Assembly: GCF_003367175.1 (NCBI RefSeq)
Contig: NZ_QRGA01000001.1
Span: forward strand, 657,994 to 721,993
Reading direction: 5' to 3'
Length of the DNA stretch: 64,000 nucleotides
From: Trinickia dinghuensis
GTDB taxonomy: Bacteria > Pseudomonadota > Gammaproteobacteria > Burkholderiales > Burkholderiaceae
Shown here: in pieces, positions 27,459 through 35,980 of the stretch
Layout of the letters: the number at the start of each line of letters is the position of its first letter
Numbering within the stretch: the stretch's first letter is position 1
Position numbers and translations under genes: made by a program
Notes under the pieces: generated by a model
The model's database searches: none
Told to the model about the DNA's origin: nothing
What the model saw: the letters and a program-made list of their open reading frames with translations, nothing else

Positions 27459-28317
27459 CGATGCGCGCGGCGGCGCCGCGCCGTGGCTGCTGTCGGCCCC
27501 CGCGCTGCTGCTGTTCACCGCGATGCTGCTCATACCGCTCGCGCTGACGTTCGTGCTGTCGTTCCATGTCTTCAAAGACATGGCCGGCGTCCAGCCCGGC
27601 TACACGCTGCGCAACTATCTGCAGGTCGTCACCGATCCGTACTACGGCAGGATCTTTTTGCGCACGGCGGGGCTCGCGTTCGCCGTAACGCTGCTGTCGA
27701 TCGTACTCGGCGTGCCGGAAACGATCGTGCTCGCGCGCATGCGCAAGCCGTGGCAATCGATCTGCCTGCTGATCGTGATCGGGCCGCTCCTGATTTCGGT
27801 GGTCGTGCGCACGCTCGGCTGGGAAATCCTGCTCGGCAACAACGGCGTGATCAATGACATGCTGCGTGCGCTCCACATCACGCAAGAGCCGATCCGCTTC
27901 GTCTTCACGATGACGGGCGTGATCGTCGCACTGACGCACGTGCTGGTCCCGTTCATGGTGATGTCCGTCTGGGCGACGCTGCAAAAGCTCGATCCGCAGG
28001 TGGAATGGGCGGGACGTTCGCTCGGCAGCTCGCCGATGCGCGTGTTCCGGCGCGTGGTGCTGCCGCAGATTCTGCCGGGCGTGCTGTCGGGCTCGATCAT
28101 CGTGTTCGCGCTGTCGGCATCGGCATTCGCGACACCCGCGCTGATCGGCGGCCGGCGTCTGAAGGTGGTGGCCACCGCCGCCTACGACGAATTCCTCGGC
28201 ACGCTGAACTGGCCGCTCGGCGCGAGCATCGTCGTGCTGCTCCTGATCGCCAACGTCGCGATCGTGATGGGATGCAGCCGCCTCGCCGAACGCCGCTTCA
28301 AACACATCTTCGATTGA
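27445..28317 (+). CDS. ABC importer permease (PotB-like)
   Basis: 290 residues with six predicted membrane helices. The EAA loop that contacts the ATPase reads AGRSLGSSPMRVFRRVVLPQILPGVLSG near residue 190. It pairs with the next gene to form the channel of the importer. GGAGG lies seven bases before the ATG, within the end of the ATPase gene, so translation is coupled. Confidence 0.9.
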   Translation: MATLDDARGGAAPWLLSAPALLLFTAMLLIPLALTFVLSFHVFKDMAGVQPGYTLRNYLQVVTDPYYGRIFLRTAGLAFAVTLLSIVLGVPETIVLARMRKPWQSICLLIVIGPLLISVVVRTLGWEILLGNNGVINDMLRALHITQEPIRFVFTMTGVIVALTHVLVPFMVMSVWATLQKLDPQVEWAGRSLGSSPMRVFRRVVLPQILPGVLSGSIIVFALSASAFATPALIGGRRLKVVATAAYDEFLGTLNWPLGASIVVLLLIANVAIVMGCSRLAERRFKHIFD

Positions 28318-28330
28318 GGAGCGCCGGATC

Positions 28331-29128
28331 ATGAAGAAAAACGGCTTTCTTGCGCTCGCCTTCAACGCGCTGTTTCTCACGTTCATCCTCGCGCCGCTCG
28401 TCGTCGTGCTGCTCGTCGCGTTCACGGACAAAGGCTACATCTCGATGCCGTTTCACGGCGCATCGCTGCGCTGGTTCCGCGCCATCTGGGACGACGACGA
28501 CATCGTCTCGGCATTCTGGCTCTCGGTGCGGCTCGCTTTCACGGCGGCGACGATCGGCGTCATCCTGGCCGTGCCGGCGGCGCTCGCCATCGCGCGCTAT
28601 CGCTTCCCCGGCCGCGGCGCGCTGATGGCGTTCTTTCTATCGCCGATGATGATTCCCGCCGTCGTGCTCGGCATCGCCTTTCTGCGCTTCCTGTCGCTGC
28701 TGAATCTGAATGGATCGTTCGCGGCACTCGTCGCCACGCACGTCGTGATCGTCGTGCCCTATGCGCTGCGCCTCGCGCTGTCGTCAGCCGTCGGGCTCGA
28801 CCGCGACGCCGAGCGTGCCGCGCTGTCGTGCGGAGCGAGCCGGTTCACCGCGTTCCGCCGAGTCGTGCTGCCGATGATACGCACCGGCGTGGCCGGCGGT
28901 TGGCTGCTGTCGTTCATCCAGAGCTTCGACGAATTGACGATGACCATCTTCGTCGCGACTCCGGGAACGACGACGCTGCCGGTCGCCATGTACAACGAAA
29001 TCCAACAAACCATCGATCCGCTCGTCACCTCGGTGTCGGCCGTGCTGATCGTCGGCACGATCCTCTTGATGGTGCTGCTCGATCGCCTCGTCGGGCTGGA
29101 TCGCATCCTGATCGGAGAAGTGCATTGA
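28331..29128 (+). CDS. ABC importer permease (PotC-like)
   Basis: 265 residues, six predicted helices, with the EAA loop ALSCGASRFTAFRRVVLPMIRTGVAGG near residue 160. It is the second half of the permease pair. Its stop codon TGA shares bases with the TTG start of the following oxidase gene, which ties uptake and breakdown of the substrate into one operon. Confidence 0.9.
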   Translation: MKKNGFLALAFNALFLTFILAPLVVVLLVAFTDKGYISMPFHGASLRWFRAIWDDDDIVSAFWLSVRLAFTAATIGVILAVPAALAIARYRFPGRGALMAFFLSPMMIPAVVLGIAFLRFLSLLNLNGSFAALVATHVVIVVPYALRLALSSAVGLDRDAERAALSCGASRFTAFRRVVLPMIRTGVAGGWLLSFIQSFDELTMTIFVATPGTTTLPVAMYNEIQQTIDPLVTSVSAVLIVGTILLMVLLDRLVGLDRILIGEVH

Positions 29129-30261
29129 CTTCCAACACGTCCCATAGCGCCGACGTGATCGTGATCGGCGGCGGCCTGGTCGGCTCCGCGCTGGCCTACG
29201 GCCTTGCACGCGACGGTGCGCGCGTGACCGTGCTCGACGAGGGAGACGGCGGCTTTCGTGCGTCGCGCGGCAACTTCGGCCTCGTTTGGATTCAGGGCAA
29301 AGGCTACGGCCTCACGCCTTACGCCGGCTGGTCGCGCGGTTCGGCCACGCGCTGGCCGGGTTTCGCCCAAAACCTGCTCGACGATACCGGCATCGACGTC
29401 GCCCTGCGCCAGCCCGGCGGGTTTCAGTTCTGTTTCTCCGACGACGAGATGGCCGAGCGCCGCAAACGCCTATCGACGCTGCAACAGGAAATCGGCGATT
29501 ATCCGTTCGAAATGCTCGACCCTCGCGAAGCACGCGAGCGCGTGCCCGGCCTTGGGCCGGAGGTTGTCGGTGCAAGCTATACGCCGATGGACGGCCACGT
29601 CAATCCGCTGAAGCTGTTGCGCGCATTGCATGCCGGCATGCAGCGGCGCGGCGCCAAGCTGCATTCCGGCGAACGAGCGGAGCGGATCGAATCGAACGAC
29701 GGCGGCTTTACGGTCCACAGCCATCGCGGCAGCTACCGGGCGGCGCGGCTCGTGCTCGCCGCCGGGCTCGGCAACCGCGCGCTGGCGCCGCTCGTCGGCC
29801 TCGATGCGCCCGTCGCGCCGAACCGCGGCATGATCCTGGTCAGCGAGCGCGTCGCGCCGTTCCTCCACTATCCGACGCTCAACGTGCGTCAAACCGACGA
29901 AGGCACCGTCCAGTTCGGCGATTCGATGGAGCAGGCCGGCTTCGACGACTTCACCGCCACCCCTATCCTGAGCGAAATCGCTCGCCGCGGCGTCCGCACG
30001 TTTCCCGCGCTGCGCAACGTTCGGCTCGTGCGGACCTGGGCCGCGCTGCGCGTCTACAGCCCCGACGGCTTCCCGATCTACAACCAATCCGAAATCCACC
30101 CGGGCGCGTTCGTCGTGACTTGCCACAGCGGCGTGACGCTCGCCGCCGCCCATGCACTGCGTCTCGCACCGTGGATTGCAGGCGCGCCGATGCCGGCCGA
30201 ATTGCCGGCTTTCTCCGCGCGCCGCTTTGCCGCTTGCGCCGACCCGATCCCCGCTCACTGA
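29125..30261 (+). CDS. FAD-dependent D-amino-acid/opine oxidase subunit (DadA/HcnC-like)
   Basis: 378 residues. The FAD-binding Rossmann motif VIVIGGGLVGSALAYGLARDGARVTVLDEGDGGFRASRGNFG starts near residue 10, and the C-terminal substrate part follows the glycine/D-amino-acid oxidase pattern (VVTCHSGVTLAAAHALRLAPWI). The start is the TTG at 29125, overlapping the permease stop, with GGAGAAG before it. With the next two genes it makes an HcnC/HcnA/HcnB-like trio, the plan of opine oxidases and of hydrogen cyanide synthase. A role in oxidising the imported compound is more likely than cyanide production given the ABC genes. Confidence 0.87.
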   Translation: MTSNTSHSADVIVIGGGLVGSALAYGLARDGARVTVLDEGDGGFRASRGNFGLVWIQGKGYGLTPYAGWSRGSATRWPGFAQNLLDDTGIDVALRQPGGFQFCFSDDEMAERRKRLSTLQQEIGDYPFEMLDPREARERVPGLGPEVVGASYTPMDGHVNPLKLLRALHAGMQRRGAKLHSGERAERIESNDGGFTVHSHRGSYRAARLVLAAGLGNRALAPLVGLDAPVAPNRGMILVSERVAPFLHYPTLNVRQTDEGTVQFGDSMEQAGFDDFTATPILSEIARRGVRTFPALRNVRLVRTWAALRVYSPDGFPIYNQSEIHPGAFVVTCHSGVTLAAAHALRLAPWIAGAPMPAELPAFSARRFAACADPIPAH

Positions 30262-30268
30262 AACTGTC

Positions 30269-30628
30269 ATGACTTCCCACTCGAACTCGAATCAATCGCT
30301 GTTCAAGCCGCTGACCGGCGCCGATGCGCCCGTCGACATTTGGTTCAACGATCAAGCGCTCTCCGTCCCGGGCGGGCGCTCGGTCGCGGCCGCGCTGCTG
30401 GCCGCCGGGGTCTCGCGTTTTCGGGCGACGCCCGTGTCCGGCTCGCCTCGCGCGCCCTACTGCATGATGGGCGCCTGCTTCGAGTGCCTTGTCGAGATCG
30501 ACGGCGTGCCGAGCCGGCAAAGCTGCATGGTGCAAGTGCGCGCCGGCATGCGCATTCGTTCTCAGGAAGGCGCGCGCGATTTGCCGCCGATGAGCGCCAA
30601 CGTGCCGGAGAACGTCCATGGCCGCTGA
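30269..30628 (+). CDS. [2Fe-2S] ferredoxin-like oxidase subunit (HcnA/SoxX-like)
   Basis: 119 residues. A ubiquitin-like [2Fe-2S] domain has the cluster motif CMMGACFEC (CX4CX2C) near residue 70 and a fourth Cys in RQSCMVQV. This is the small electron-transfer subunit of multi-part amine or opine oxidases. It starts 7 bases after the oxidase gene and overlaps the next gene by 11 bases, so the three subunits are made together. Confidence 0.88.
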   Translation: MTSHSNSNQSLFKPLTGADAPVDIWFNDQALSVPGGRSVAAALLAAGVSRFRATPVSGSPRAPYCMMGACFECLVEIDGVPSRQSCMVQVRAGMRIRSQEGARDLPPMSANVPENVHGR

Positions 30629-32024
30629 TTTCACATCGGAGAGCGTCGACGTCGTCGTCGTAGGCGCCGGCCCCGCCGGCATGAGCGCGGCGACGCGAGC
30701 GGCCCGAGCCGGTTTGTCCGTGGTGCTGCTCGACGAGCAGGATGCCGTCGGCGGACAAATCTATCGCGCGATCGGGCGAGCCGACGCACGGCGCAAAGAC
30801 ATTCTCGGCCCCGATTACACGGCCGGTTCGGCGATCGCCGAGGCCTTCGCGCACTCGGGTGCGCGGCATGTGTCCAATGCATCGGTATGGCAGGTGACGC
30901 GCGAGCGCACGGTGCATTATCTGAAGGACGGCCAGGTCGGCAGCTTCGAGGCCAAGCGCGTGATTCTCGCAAGCGGTGCGCTCGAGCGGCCCTTCCCCAT
31001 TCCGGGCTGGACGCTGCCCGGCGTGCTGACCGCCGGCGCCGCGCAGATTCTCTTGAAGAGTTCGGGTGAAGTCCCCGCTTCCGCGCCCATCCTTGCCGGT
31101 TGCGGGCCGCTTCTGTATCTGCTCGGATGGCAATACGTCCGTGCCGGCGTACCGATTCGCGCGCTCGTCGATACGACTCGGCACGAAGATCGCTGGCGCG
31201 CGAAGCGTCATTTGCTCTCGGCGCTGCGCGCGTGGCCGTTCCTCAGCAAAGGGCTGCAGTTGATCCGCACGTTGCGGCACGCCGGGGTGCCGATCCATGA
31301 AGGTGCCGACAATCTGCGCGTCGAAAGCACGACCGCAAGCGATGGAACGCAGCGCGCCGCAGCGCTTGCGTTCACGACGCCGGCCGGCCAGCAGCGTATC
31401 GAGGCGGATGTGATTCTGCTGCATCAGGGCGTCGTGCCGAACACGCAGTTCACGCAGGCATTGCGCGCGACTCACCGCTGGGACGACGCGCAACTGTGCT
31501 TCACGCCGCAAGTCGATGCATGGGGCGAACTCGATGTGCCGGGGATTTTCGTGGCAGGGGATGGTGCCGGGATCGGGGGTGCGCAAGCGGCCGCGGAGCA
31601 AGGCGCACTGTCGGCCCTCGCCGTCGTATCGCAACTCGGCGCAATAGATGCGGCCGCACGAGATCGCGAAGCGGCAACGCATCGCGCATTGCTTGCGCGC
31701 GTGATGCGCATCCGTCCGTTCCTCGACAGCTTGTACCGCCCTCGCGAGGCGAACCGCATCCCCGCTGACGATACGATCGTTTGCCGCTGTGAGGAGGTGA
31801 CGGCAGGCGAATTGCGTAGCTTCGTCGCGCTCGGATGCGTGGGGCCCAATCAGGCGAAATCGTTCGGCCGCTGCGGCATGGGCCCGTGCCAAGGGCGCAT
31901 GTGCGGCCTGACCGTGACGGAGGTCATCGCCGACGCCCGCAAGGTGTCGCCGGCCGAGGTGGGCTACTACCGCATCCGCCCGCCGATCAAGCCGCTCACG
32001 CTCGGAGAACTCGCCGGTGAATGA
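30618..32024 (+). CDS. FAD/NAD oxidoreductase with C-terminal Fe-S domain (HcnB/OoxA-like)
   Basis: 468 residues. The N-terminal FAD domain has VVVVGAGPAGMSAATRAARAGLSVVLLDEQ; the central part holds a pyridine-nucleotide disulfide oxidoreductase fold. The C-terminal BFD-like domain has CRCEEVTAGELRS and GRCGMGPCQGRMCG, which can bind a further [2Fe-2S] cluster. This matches the A subunit of octopine/nopaline oxidases and HcnB. It overlaps the preceding ferredoxin gene by 11 bases and the following gene by 8 bases. Confidence 0.88.
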   Translation: MAADFTSESVDVVVVGAGPAGMSAATRAARAGLSVVLLDEQDAVGGQIYRAIGRADARRKDILGPDYTAGSAIAEAFAHSGARHVSNASVWQVTRERTVHYLKDGQVGSFEAKRVILASGALERPFPIPGWTLPGVLTAGAAQILLKSSGEVPASAPILAGCGPLLYLLGWQYVRAGVPIRALVDTTRHEDRWRAKRHLLSALRAWPFLSKGLQLIRTLRHAGVPIHEGADNLRVESTTASDGTQRAAALAFTTPAGQQRIEADVILLHQGVVPNTQFTQALRATHRWDDAQLCFTPQVDAWGELDVPGIFVAGDGAGIGGAQAAAEQGALSALAVVSQLGAIDAAARDREAATHRALLARVMRIRPFLDSLYRPREANRIPADDTIVCRCEEVTAGELRSFVALGCVGPNQAKSFGRCGMGPCQGRMCGLTVTEVIADARKVSPAEVGYYRIRPPIKPLTLGELAGE

Positions 32025-33219
32025 TCGATCGCACTCGAACACGAGCGTGAGCGCGGGCGCGGCGGTCGTGGAGGAGGCCGACGTGCTCGTGATCGGCGGA
32101 GGACTTCACGGCACGAGCAGCGCGTTCAACATCGCGCGCCGCGGTGTCAATGTGATCGTGCTCGAAGCCGACTACGTGGCACGTCATTCGTCGGGCGTGA
32201 ATGCCGGCGGCGTACGTACGCTCGGGCGGCCGCTTCCCGAGATTCCGCTGGCGCTGATGTCGCGCGAGATCTGGCACACGCTGCCCGACGTCGTCGGAGA
32301 CGGCGGCGGCTTTGTCCCTTCCGGCCAATTGAAGATCGCCGAAACCGAAGCCGAACTCGATGAATGCCGCGAGCGCGCCGCGTTACTCGAAGCGCACGGA
32401 TTCACACATGAGAAAGTGATCGACCGGGAAACGGTGCTCGAACTCGAGCCGGCGCTCGCCAAACACGTGACGGGCGGCATTTGGGTCGAGCGCGACGGGT
32501 ACGCTCTGCCGTTTCGCACGACCACGGCATTTCGGCTCGCCGCCGAGCGGCAGGGCGTACGCTTTCACGAAGGCACACCGGTCACCCGCATCGAGCAGCG
32601 TGGTGAACGCTGGTACGCCTATACGCCCCGCGGACTGTTCGCCGCGGAAAAGCTGCTGGTTGCCGCGGGCGCGTGGTCGGGAGAGCTGGCGCGTCAGGCC
32701 GGGGAACCCGTGCCCGTGCATCCCGAAGGCCTCATGCTGATGGTCACGCATCGCGTCGCGCCGTTCTGCCGAGCGACCCTCGGGGCGACCGGGCGGCCGC
32801 TATCGTTCAAGCAGTTCGACAACGGCACGGTCGTGATCGGCGGCAAGCTGATCGGTATCGCCGATCTGCAAGGGCGGCATGGCGAAGTCGACTTCATGCG
32901 GCTGGCCAGAAGCGCTCGCACCGTCGTCGATCTCTTTCCGCATTTGAAACATCTCGGCATCAATCGCGCGTGGGCCGGCGTCGAAGCGTTCACCGACGAT
33001 TCGCTGCCCGTCATTTCTCCGAGCCGCACCGCATCGAACCTCTACTACTCGTTCGGCTATTGCGGCAGCGGTTTTCAGTTGGGGCCGGGCTGTGGCTGGC
33101 TCGTTTCCCAAATGATGCTCGACGGGACCACGTCGTTGCCGCTCGATGCGTTCGCGATCGATCGATTCGCAAAATCGCCCACCGAGGCGGCGGCAGCAAG
33201 CGTCGCCGTTCATCACTAA
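32017..33219 (+). CDS. Second FAD-dependent amino-acid/sarcosine-type oxidase (DadA-like)
   Basis: 400 residues. FAD motif VLVIGGGLHGTSSAFNIARRGVNVIVLEADYVARHSSGVNAGGVRTLG near residue 24; C-terminal FAD contact YYSFGYCGSGFQLGPGCGWLVS. The family covers sarcosine, glycine and D-amino-acid oxidases. It differs clearly from the first DadA-like protein of this operon, so the two probably act on different intermediates or form different complexes. The start is GTG at 32017, overlapping the previous gene, with GGAG ten bases upstream. Confidence 0.85.
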   Translation: MNDRSHSNTSVSAGAAVVEEADVLVIGGGLHGTSSAFNIARRGVNVIVLEADYVARHSSGVNAGGVRTLGRPLPEIPLALMSREIWHTLPDVVGDGGGFVPSGQLKIAETEAELDECRERAALLEAHGFTHEKVIDRETVLELEPALAKHVTGGIWVERDGYALPFRTTTAFRLAAERQGVRFHEGTPVTRIEQRGERWYAYTPRGLFAAEKLLVAAGAWSGELARQAGEPVPVHPEGLMLMVTHRVAPFCRATLGATGRPLSFKQFDNGTVVIGGKLIGIADLQGRHGEVDFMRLARSARTVVDLFPHLKHLGINRAWAGVEAFTDDSLPVISPSRTASNLYYSFGYCGSGFQLGPGCGWLVSQMMLDGTTSLPLDAFAIDRFAKSPTEAAAASVAVHH

Positions 33220-33263
33220 TCGCCTCACGGAATCACGCGAGGTCACCTAAGGGAGTTCACTGT

Positions 33264-33617
33264 ATGTCCGATATCGTTCGCATCGATACCAATCAGCGCA
33301 TGAGCCGCGTCGTCAAAGCGGCGGGGCTCGTGTTCATCGGCGGCCAAACGTCGGCCGATCCGGCGCCGGACGTGAAAATCCAAACCGCGAAAGTGCTCGA
33401 GAAAATCGACGGCTTTCTGGAGAAGGCCGGCATCGACAAGACGCGGTTGGTTTCCGCGCAGTGCTGGCTCGCAAACATCGAGCGGGATTTCGCCGGCATG
33501 AACGAAGTGTGGGACGCGTGGGTGCCGCAGGGCTGCGCGCCCACCAGGGCCACCGTCGAGGCGAAGCTCGCGGCATCCCATCTGCTGGTCGAGATTGCCG
33601 TGGTGGCGCTCGCCTAA
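33264..33617 (+). CDS. RidA-family enamine/imine deaminase
   Basis: 117 residues of the RidA/YjgF/UK114 family: VVKAAGLVFIGGQTSADPAPDVKIQTAKVLEKIDGFLEKAG near the start and the conserved Arg in CAPTRATVEAKLAA. RidA proteins hydrolyse reactive imines released by amino-acid oxidases, which fits the oxidases in the same operon. GGGAG lies nine bases before the ATG. Its stop region overlaps that of the HAD gene on the other strand by four bases. Confidence 0.9.
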   Translation: MSDIVRIDTNQRMSRVVKAAGLVFIGGQTSADPAPDVKIQTAKVLEKIDGFLEKAGIDKTRLVSAQCWLANIERDFAGMNEVWDAWVPQGCAPTRATVEAKLAASHLLVEIAVVALA

Positions 33618-34297
33618 ACGCGCATCGACACCGCGCCCTGCGCGACATCGTCGAGCATGCGCCAGAGCGACGCGGCCGTGAAATCGTCGATGACGTCGTT
33701 CGCGCCCGCATCGAGCAGCGTCTGAGTAGGCAACGCCGTGCGCATGCCGAACGTATAGATGCCCGCCGCGCTCGCCGCGCGAATACCCGACAGCGAATCT
33801 TCGAACGCCAACGCGCGCTCGGCGCTGGCGCCGAGCCGCTCCAAGCCGGTCAGGTACGGCAGCGGATCGGGCTTGCCGCGCGGCAGTTCGTCGCCGATGA
33901 CGAGCGTGTCGATGCGATCCGCAAGCCCGAGGCCGTTCAGCATCAACTCGGCGTTGGCGCGCGGCGCGTTGGTCACGACGGCGATACCTACGCCTCGCGA
34001 TCGCGCCCACTCGAATATCTTCAGCGCGCCCGCCGCAGGCTCCATGTGGGTTACCGATGCGCGAAACAACGCCTCCTTGCGATCGGCCAGCGCTGGATGA
34101 AGATGTTCCGGCACGTCGGGAAAGAACTCGCGCATGATGACGTCGTTCGTCGCCCCCATGATCCGCGATTGATAAGTCTCGATCGAGATGCTGCGCCCTC
34201 GCTCGCCCAGCAAGACCTGGAAAGCGCCGAAATGATGTTCGTCGGTATTGGCGAGCGTGCCGTCCAAGTCGAACAGCAACGAGAATTTGTCCTGCAT
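33614..34297 (-). CDS. HAD-superfamily phosphatase (beta-phosphoglucomutase-like)
   Basis: 227 residues with all four HAD motifs: DLDGTLANTD (nucleophile Asp), VVTNAP, the Lys in RGKPDPLPYL, and FEDSLSGIRAA. The cap is of the helical C1 type, as in phosphoglycolate phosphatase and beta-phosphoglucomutase. The substrate is unknown. The ATG at 34297 was chosen because it starts right before FSLLFDLDGTL. It converges on and overlaps the end of the RidA gene by four bases. Confidence 0.85.
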   Translation of the reverse strand: MQDKFSLLFDLDGTLANTDEHHFGAFQVLLGERGRSISIETYQSRIMGATNDVIMREFFPDVPEHLHPALADRKEALFRASVTHMEPAAGALKIFEWARSRGVGIAVVTNAPRANAELMLNGLGLADRIDTLVIGDELPRGKPDPLPYLTGLERLGASAERALAFEDSLSGIRAASAAGIYTFGMRTALPTQTLLDAGANDVIDDFTAASLWRMLDDVAQGAVSMRV

Positions 34298-34323
34298 AGC
34301 GTGTGTGTCCTTGTCGCAACCAC

Positions 34324-34410
34324 TTATTCCATCAGCCGATGCAGCTTGGCGCACTGGAATAGCATGATCGTCTTGCCGTCCATGATTTCACCGCGGCTAA
34401 CGCGTGCGAG
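34324..34410 (-). pseudogene. Possible remnant of a NUDIX hydrolase C-terminus
   Basis: Read on the minus strand, this stretch encodes VSRGEIMDGKTIMLF followed by QCAKLHRLME and a stop, with no start codon or upstream domain. The GEI-D-KT pattern resembles the C-terminus of ADP-ribose pyrophosphatase-type NUDIX proteins. It looks like a leftover fragment between two genes. The family match is from memory and weak. Confidence 0.3.
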
Positions 34411-34439
34411 CGGCCTTGATGCGCACGCGCTCGCTGTTG

Positions 34440-35111
34440 TTATGCTCGTTCTGCCGGCTCGTACCCAAAACCCTGCTCCTTTCTCGACGAAATCGAGTCA
34501 CGCTCGCAAACCGCATCGACGATTCGGTAGCTCGGCAGCAGGCTCTCGAAATCGGTCTCGAAGCGCGTACGCGTGCGGCACGCTTCGAAGAATCGGTGCA
34601 GCTCGTTGAGATAGCTGCCGCGCTCCGCGCTGTCGATACTATCGCAGCCGTCGCAGCCGTCGCTGCTTTCGTTGCCGCCGTTGCTCGATTCGAGCAGCGC
34701 CCGCTGCCATGCCGCTTCGCGGCCACCCCGAAACACCCCTGCCGCCACGCCCGTTCTCACGCCGCATTGGCGCGCCATGTCGACGATCGATTGCAGTTCC
34801 CGCAGCGTCGAGCAAGGCGGCTTCGCGACGAACACGCTGACGCCGCGCTGCATCGCCCGCGCCGCCATTTCGCCTTGTGCTTGCGGAGGACACGCCATGA
34901 CGATCGCATCGAGCGTCACTGCGTCGAGCATCGCCGGGACGCTCTCCATCGCCGGAATATCGGGAATGTAGCGATGTATCTGCTTGGCGCGCGCAACGTC
35001 GCGATCGCATGCGGCCGCTATTCGAATGCCGGGCATCTGCAGCAGCGACGGCAGGAGGTGCGCTTGCATTTGCGCACCGAAACCGACGAGGCCAACGTGA
35101 ATCACCATCAT
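34440..35111 (-). pseudogene. Gfo/Idh/MocA-type oxidoreductase with central domain lost
   Basis: 223 codons, against 320-360 usual for the family. Residues about 1-120 form the NAD-binding Rossmann domain (HVGLVGFGAQMQAHLLPSLL; VFVAKPPCS). The C-terminal helix region survives (GSYLNELHRFFEACRTRTRFETDFESLLPSYRIVDAVCE). The central beta-sheet domain that binds substrate is missing; in its place is a short stretch with the repeat DGCDGCD, encoded by near-perfect 9-base repeats. The frame is open, so a protein may be made, but it should have no normal dehydrogenase activity. Confidence 0.6.
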
Positions 35112-35269
35112 CCTAATCTCCGTATCGTTCGTGCACCCGGCACGCTACTCGAGCGCCGCCGGGGCCCCGTCGACAGAGACTATAGGAACGCGATTCGGTT
35201 GAAATCTACCAATACTTGTAGCTGATAAAACTGACAGCCGAGCGGGCGGAGAATCGCGCCAACCGCCGC

Positions 35270-35980
35270 TCAAACAACGCTCAACGCACCCGCGCCGAGC
35301 AAAACCGCGCGGGCGGCCACGAGAGAAGCGCGCGCAGCACGCGCGTCGAAAGCCAACCGGATCATGGCCGGAAGTTGTCCCGGCCCTCGAGCGAGTTCGC
35401 ACAAGATCGGCCCGAGCGCCGTGGTGCCATCCTCGCGCAAACCGGCGGTCGCAGCCGGCGGCAACGTGCGCCATGCGGGATCGACGATTGCGCGGCACAC
35501 CGCGAAGGGCAACCCTCGTGCACGAGCCTGCTCGGAAGCGATATGCGATTCCATGTCGACAGCCAGCGCGCCCGTCTCGCGATGCAGCGTTTCCTTCTGC
35601 TGACGCGTGACGACGGGCGCCGCCACCGCAGCCATCGGGCCGCGTTCGATGCGTGCGGCCGGCAGCGATGCGCGCAGCGCCGACGCGATCCGCTCGCTCC
35701 ACGCAACGTCGGTCGATCGGCGGCCGGCCGGCCCATCGATCGCATCGGCAACGACGATCGCGCCGGGCAGCAGATCGGGGGACAGCCCGCCCGCCGTGCC
35801 GAAGCTCATCACACCCGCAGCCCCCCGAGCCAGGGCCTGCTCCAGCGCGTGTTGGAGCCGATCGGCGCGTGCCGCATAAACGACTTCGACACCGGGCGCC
35901 GCGGCGATGCGCGCCTCGAACGCCATCCCCGTCACGATGACGAGCGGCAGTGCCGACCCTGTAGTGGCAGCGGCCGCCAT
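35270..35980 (-). CDS. hpnG: Adenosylhopane nucleosidase/phosphorylase HpnG
   Basis: 236 residues of the purine nucleoside phosphorylase/nucleosidase superfamily (VMSFGTAGGLSPDLLPGAIVVAD; ALAVDMESHIASEQARARGLPFAVCRAIVD, with the family's Met-Glu pair). HpnG removes adenine from adenosylhopane to give a ribosyl- or phosphoribosylhopane, acting directly after HpnH. Its ATG overlaps the shc stop codon by one base (TAATG), so it is translated as part of the hpnD-shc-hpnG unit. Confidence 0.9.
   Translation of the reverse strand: MAAAATTGSALPLVIVTGMAFEARIAAAPGVEVVYAARADRLQHALEQALARGAAGVMSFGTAGGLSPDLLPGAIVVADAIDGPAGRRSTDVAWSERIASALRASLPAARIERGPMAAVAAPVVTRQQKETLHRETGALAVDMESHIASEQARARGLPFAVCRAIVDPAWRTLPPAATAGLREDGTTALGPILCELARGPGQLPAMIRLAFDARAARASLVAARAVLLGAGALSVV

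Noticed and set aside
26253..27581. 442-codon minus-strand frame opposite the ABC ATPase
   Set aside because: Shadow of the ATPase gene; composition is Arg/His/Asp-rich without any motif.
29125..32024. Hydrogen cyanide synthase (hcnABC) as the function of the oxidase trio
   Set aside because: The order and domains match, but the genes are locked into an ABC-import operon with RidA and a second oxidase, which fits breakdown of an imported amine better. Opine or amine oxidase is preferred.
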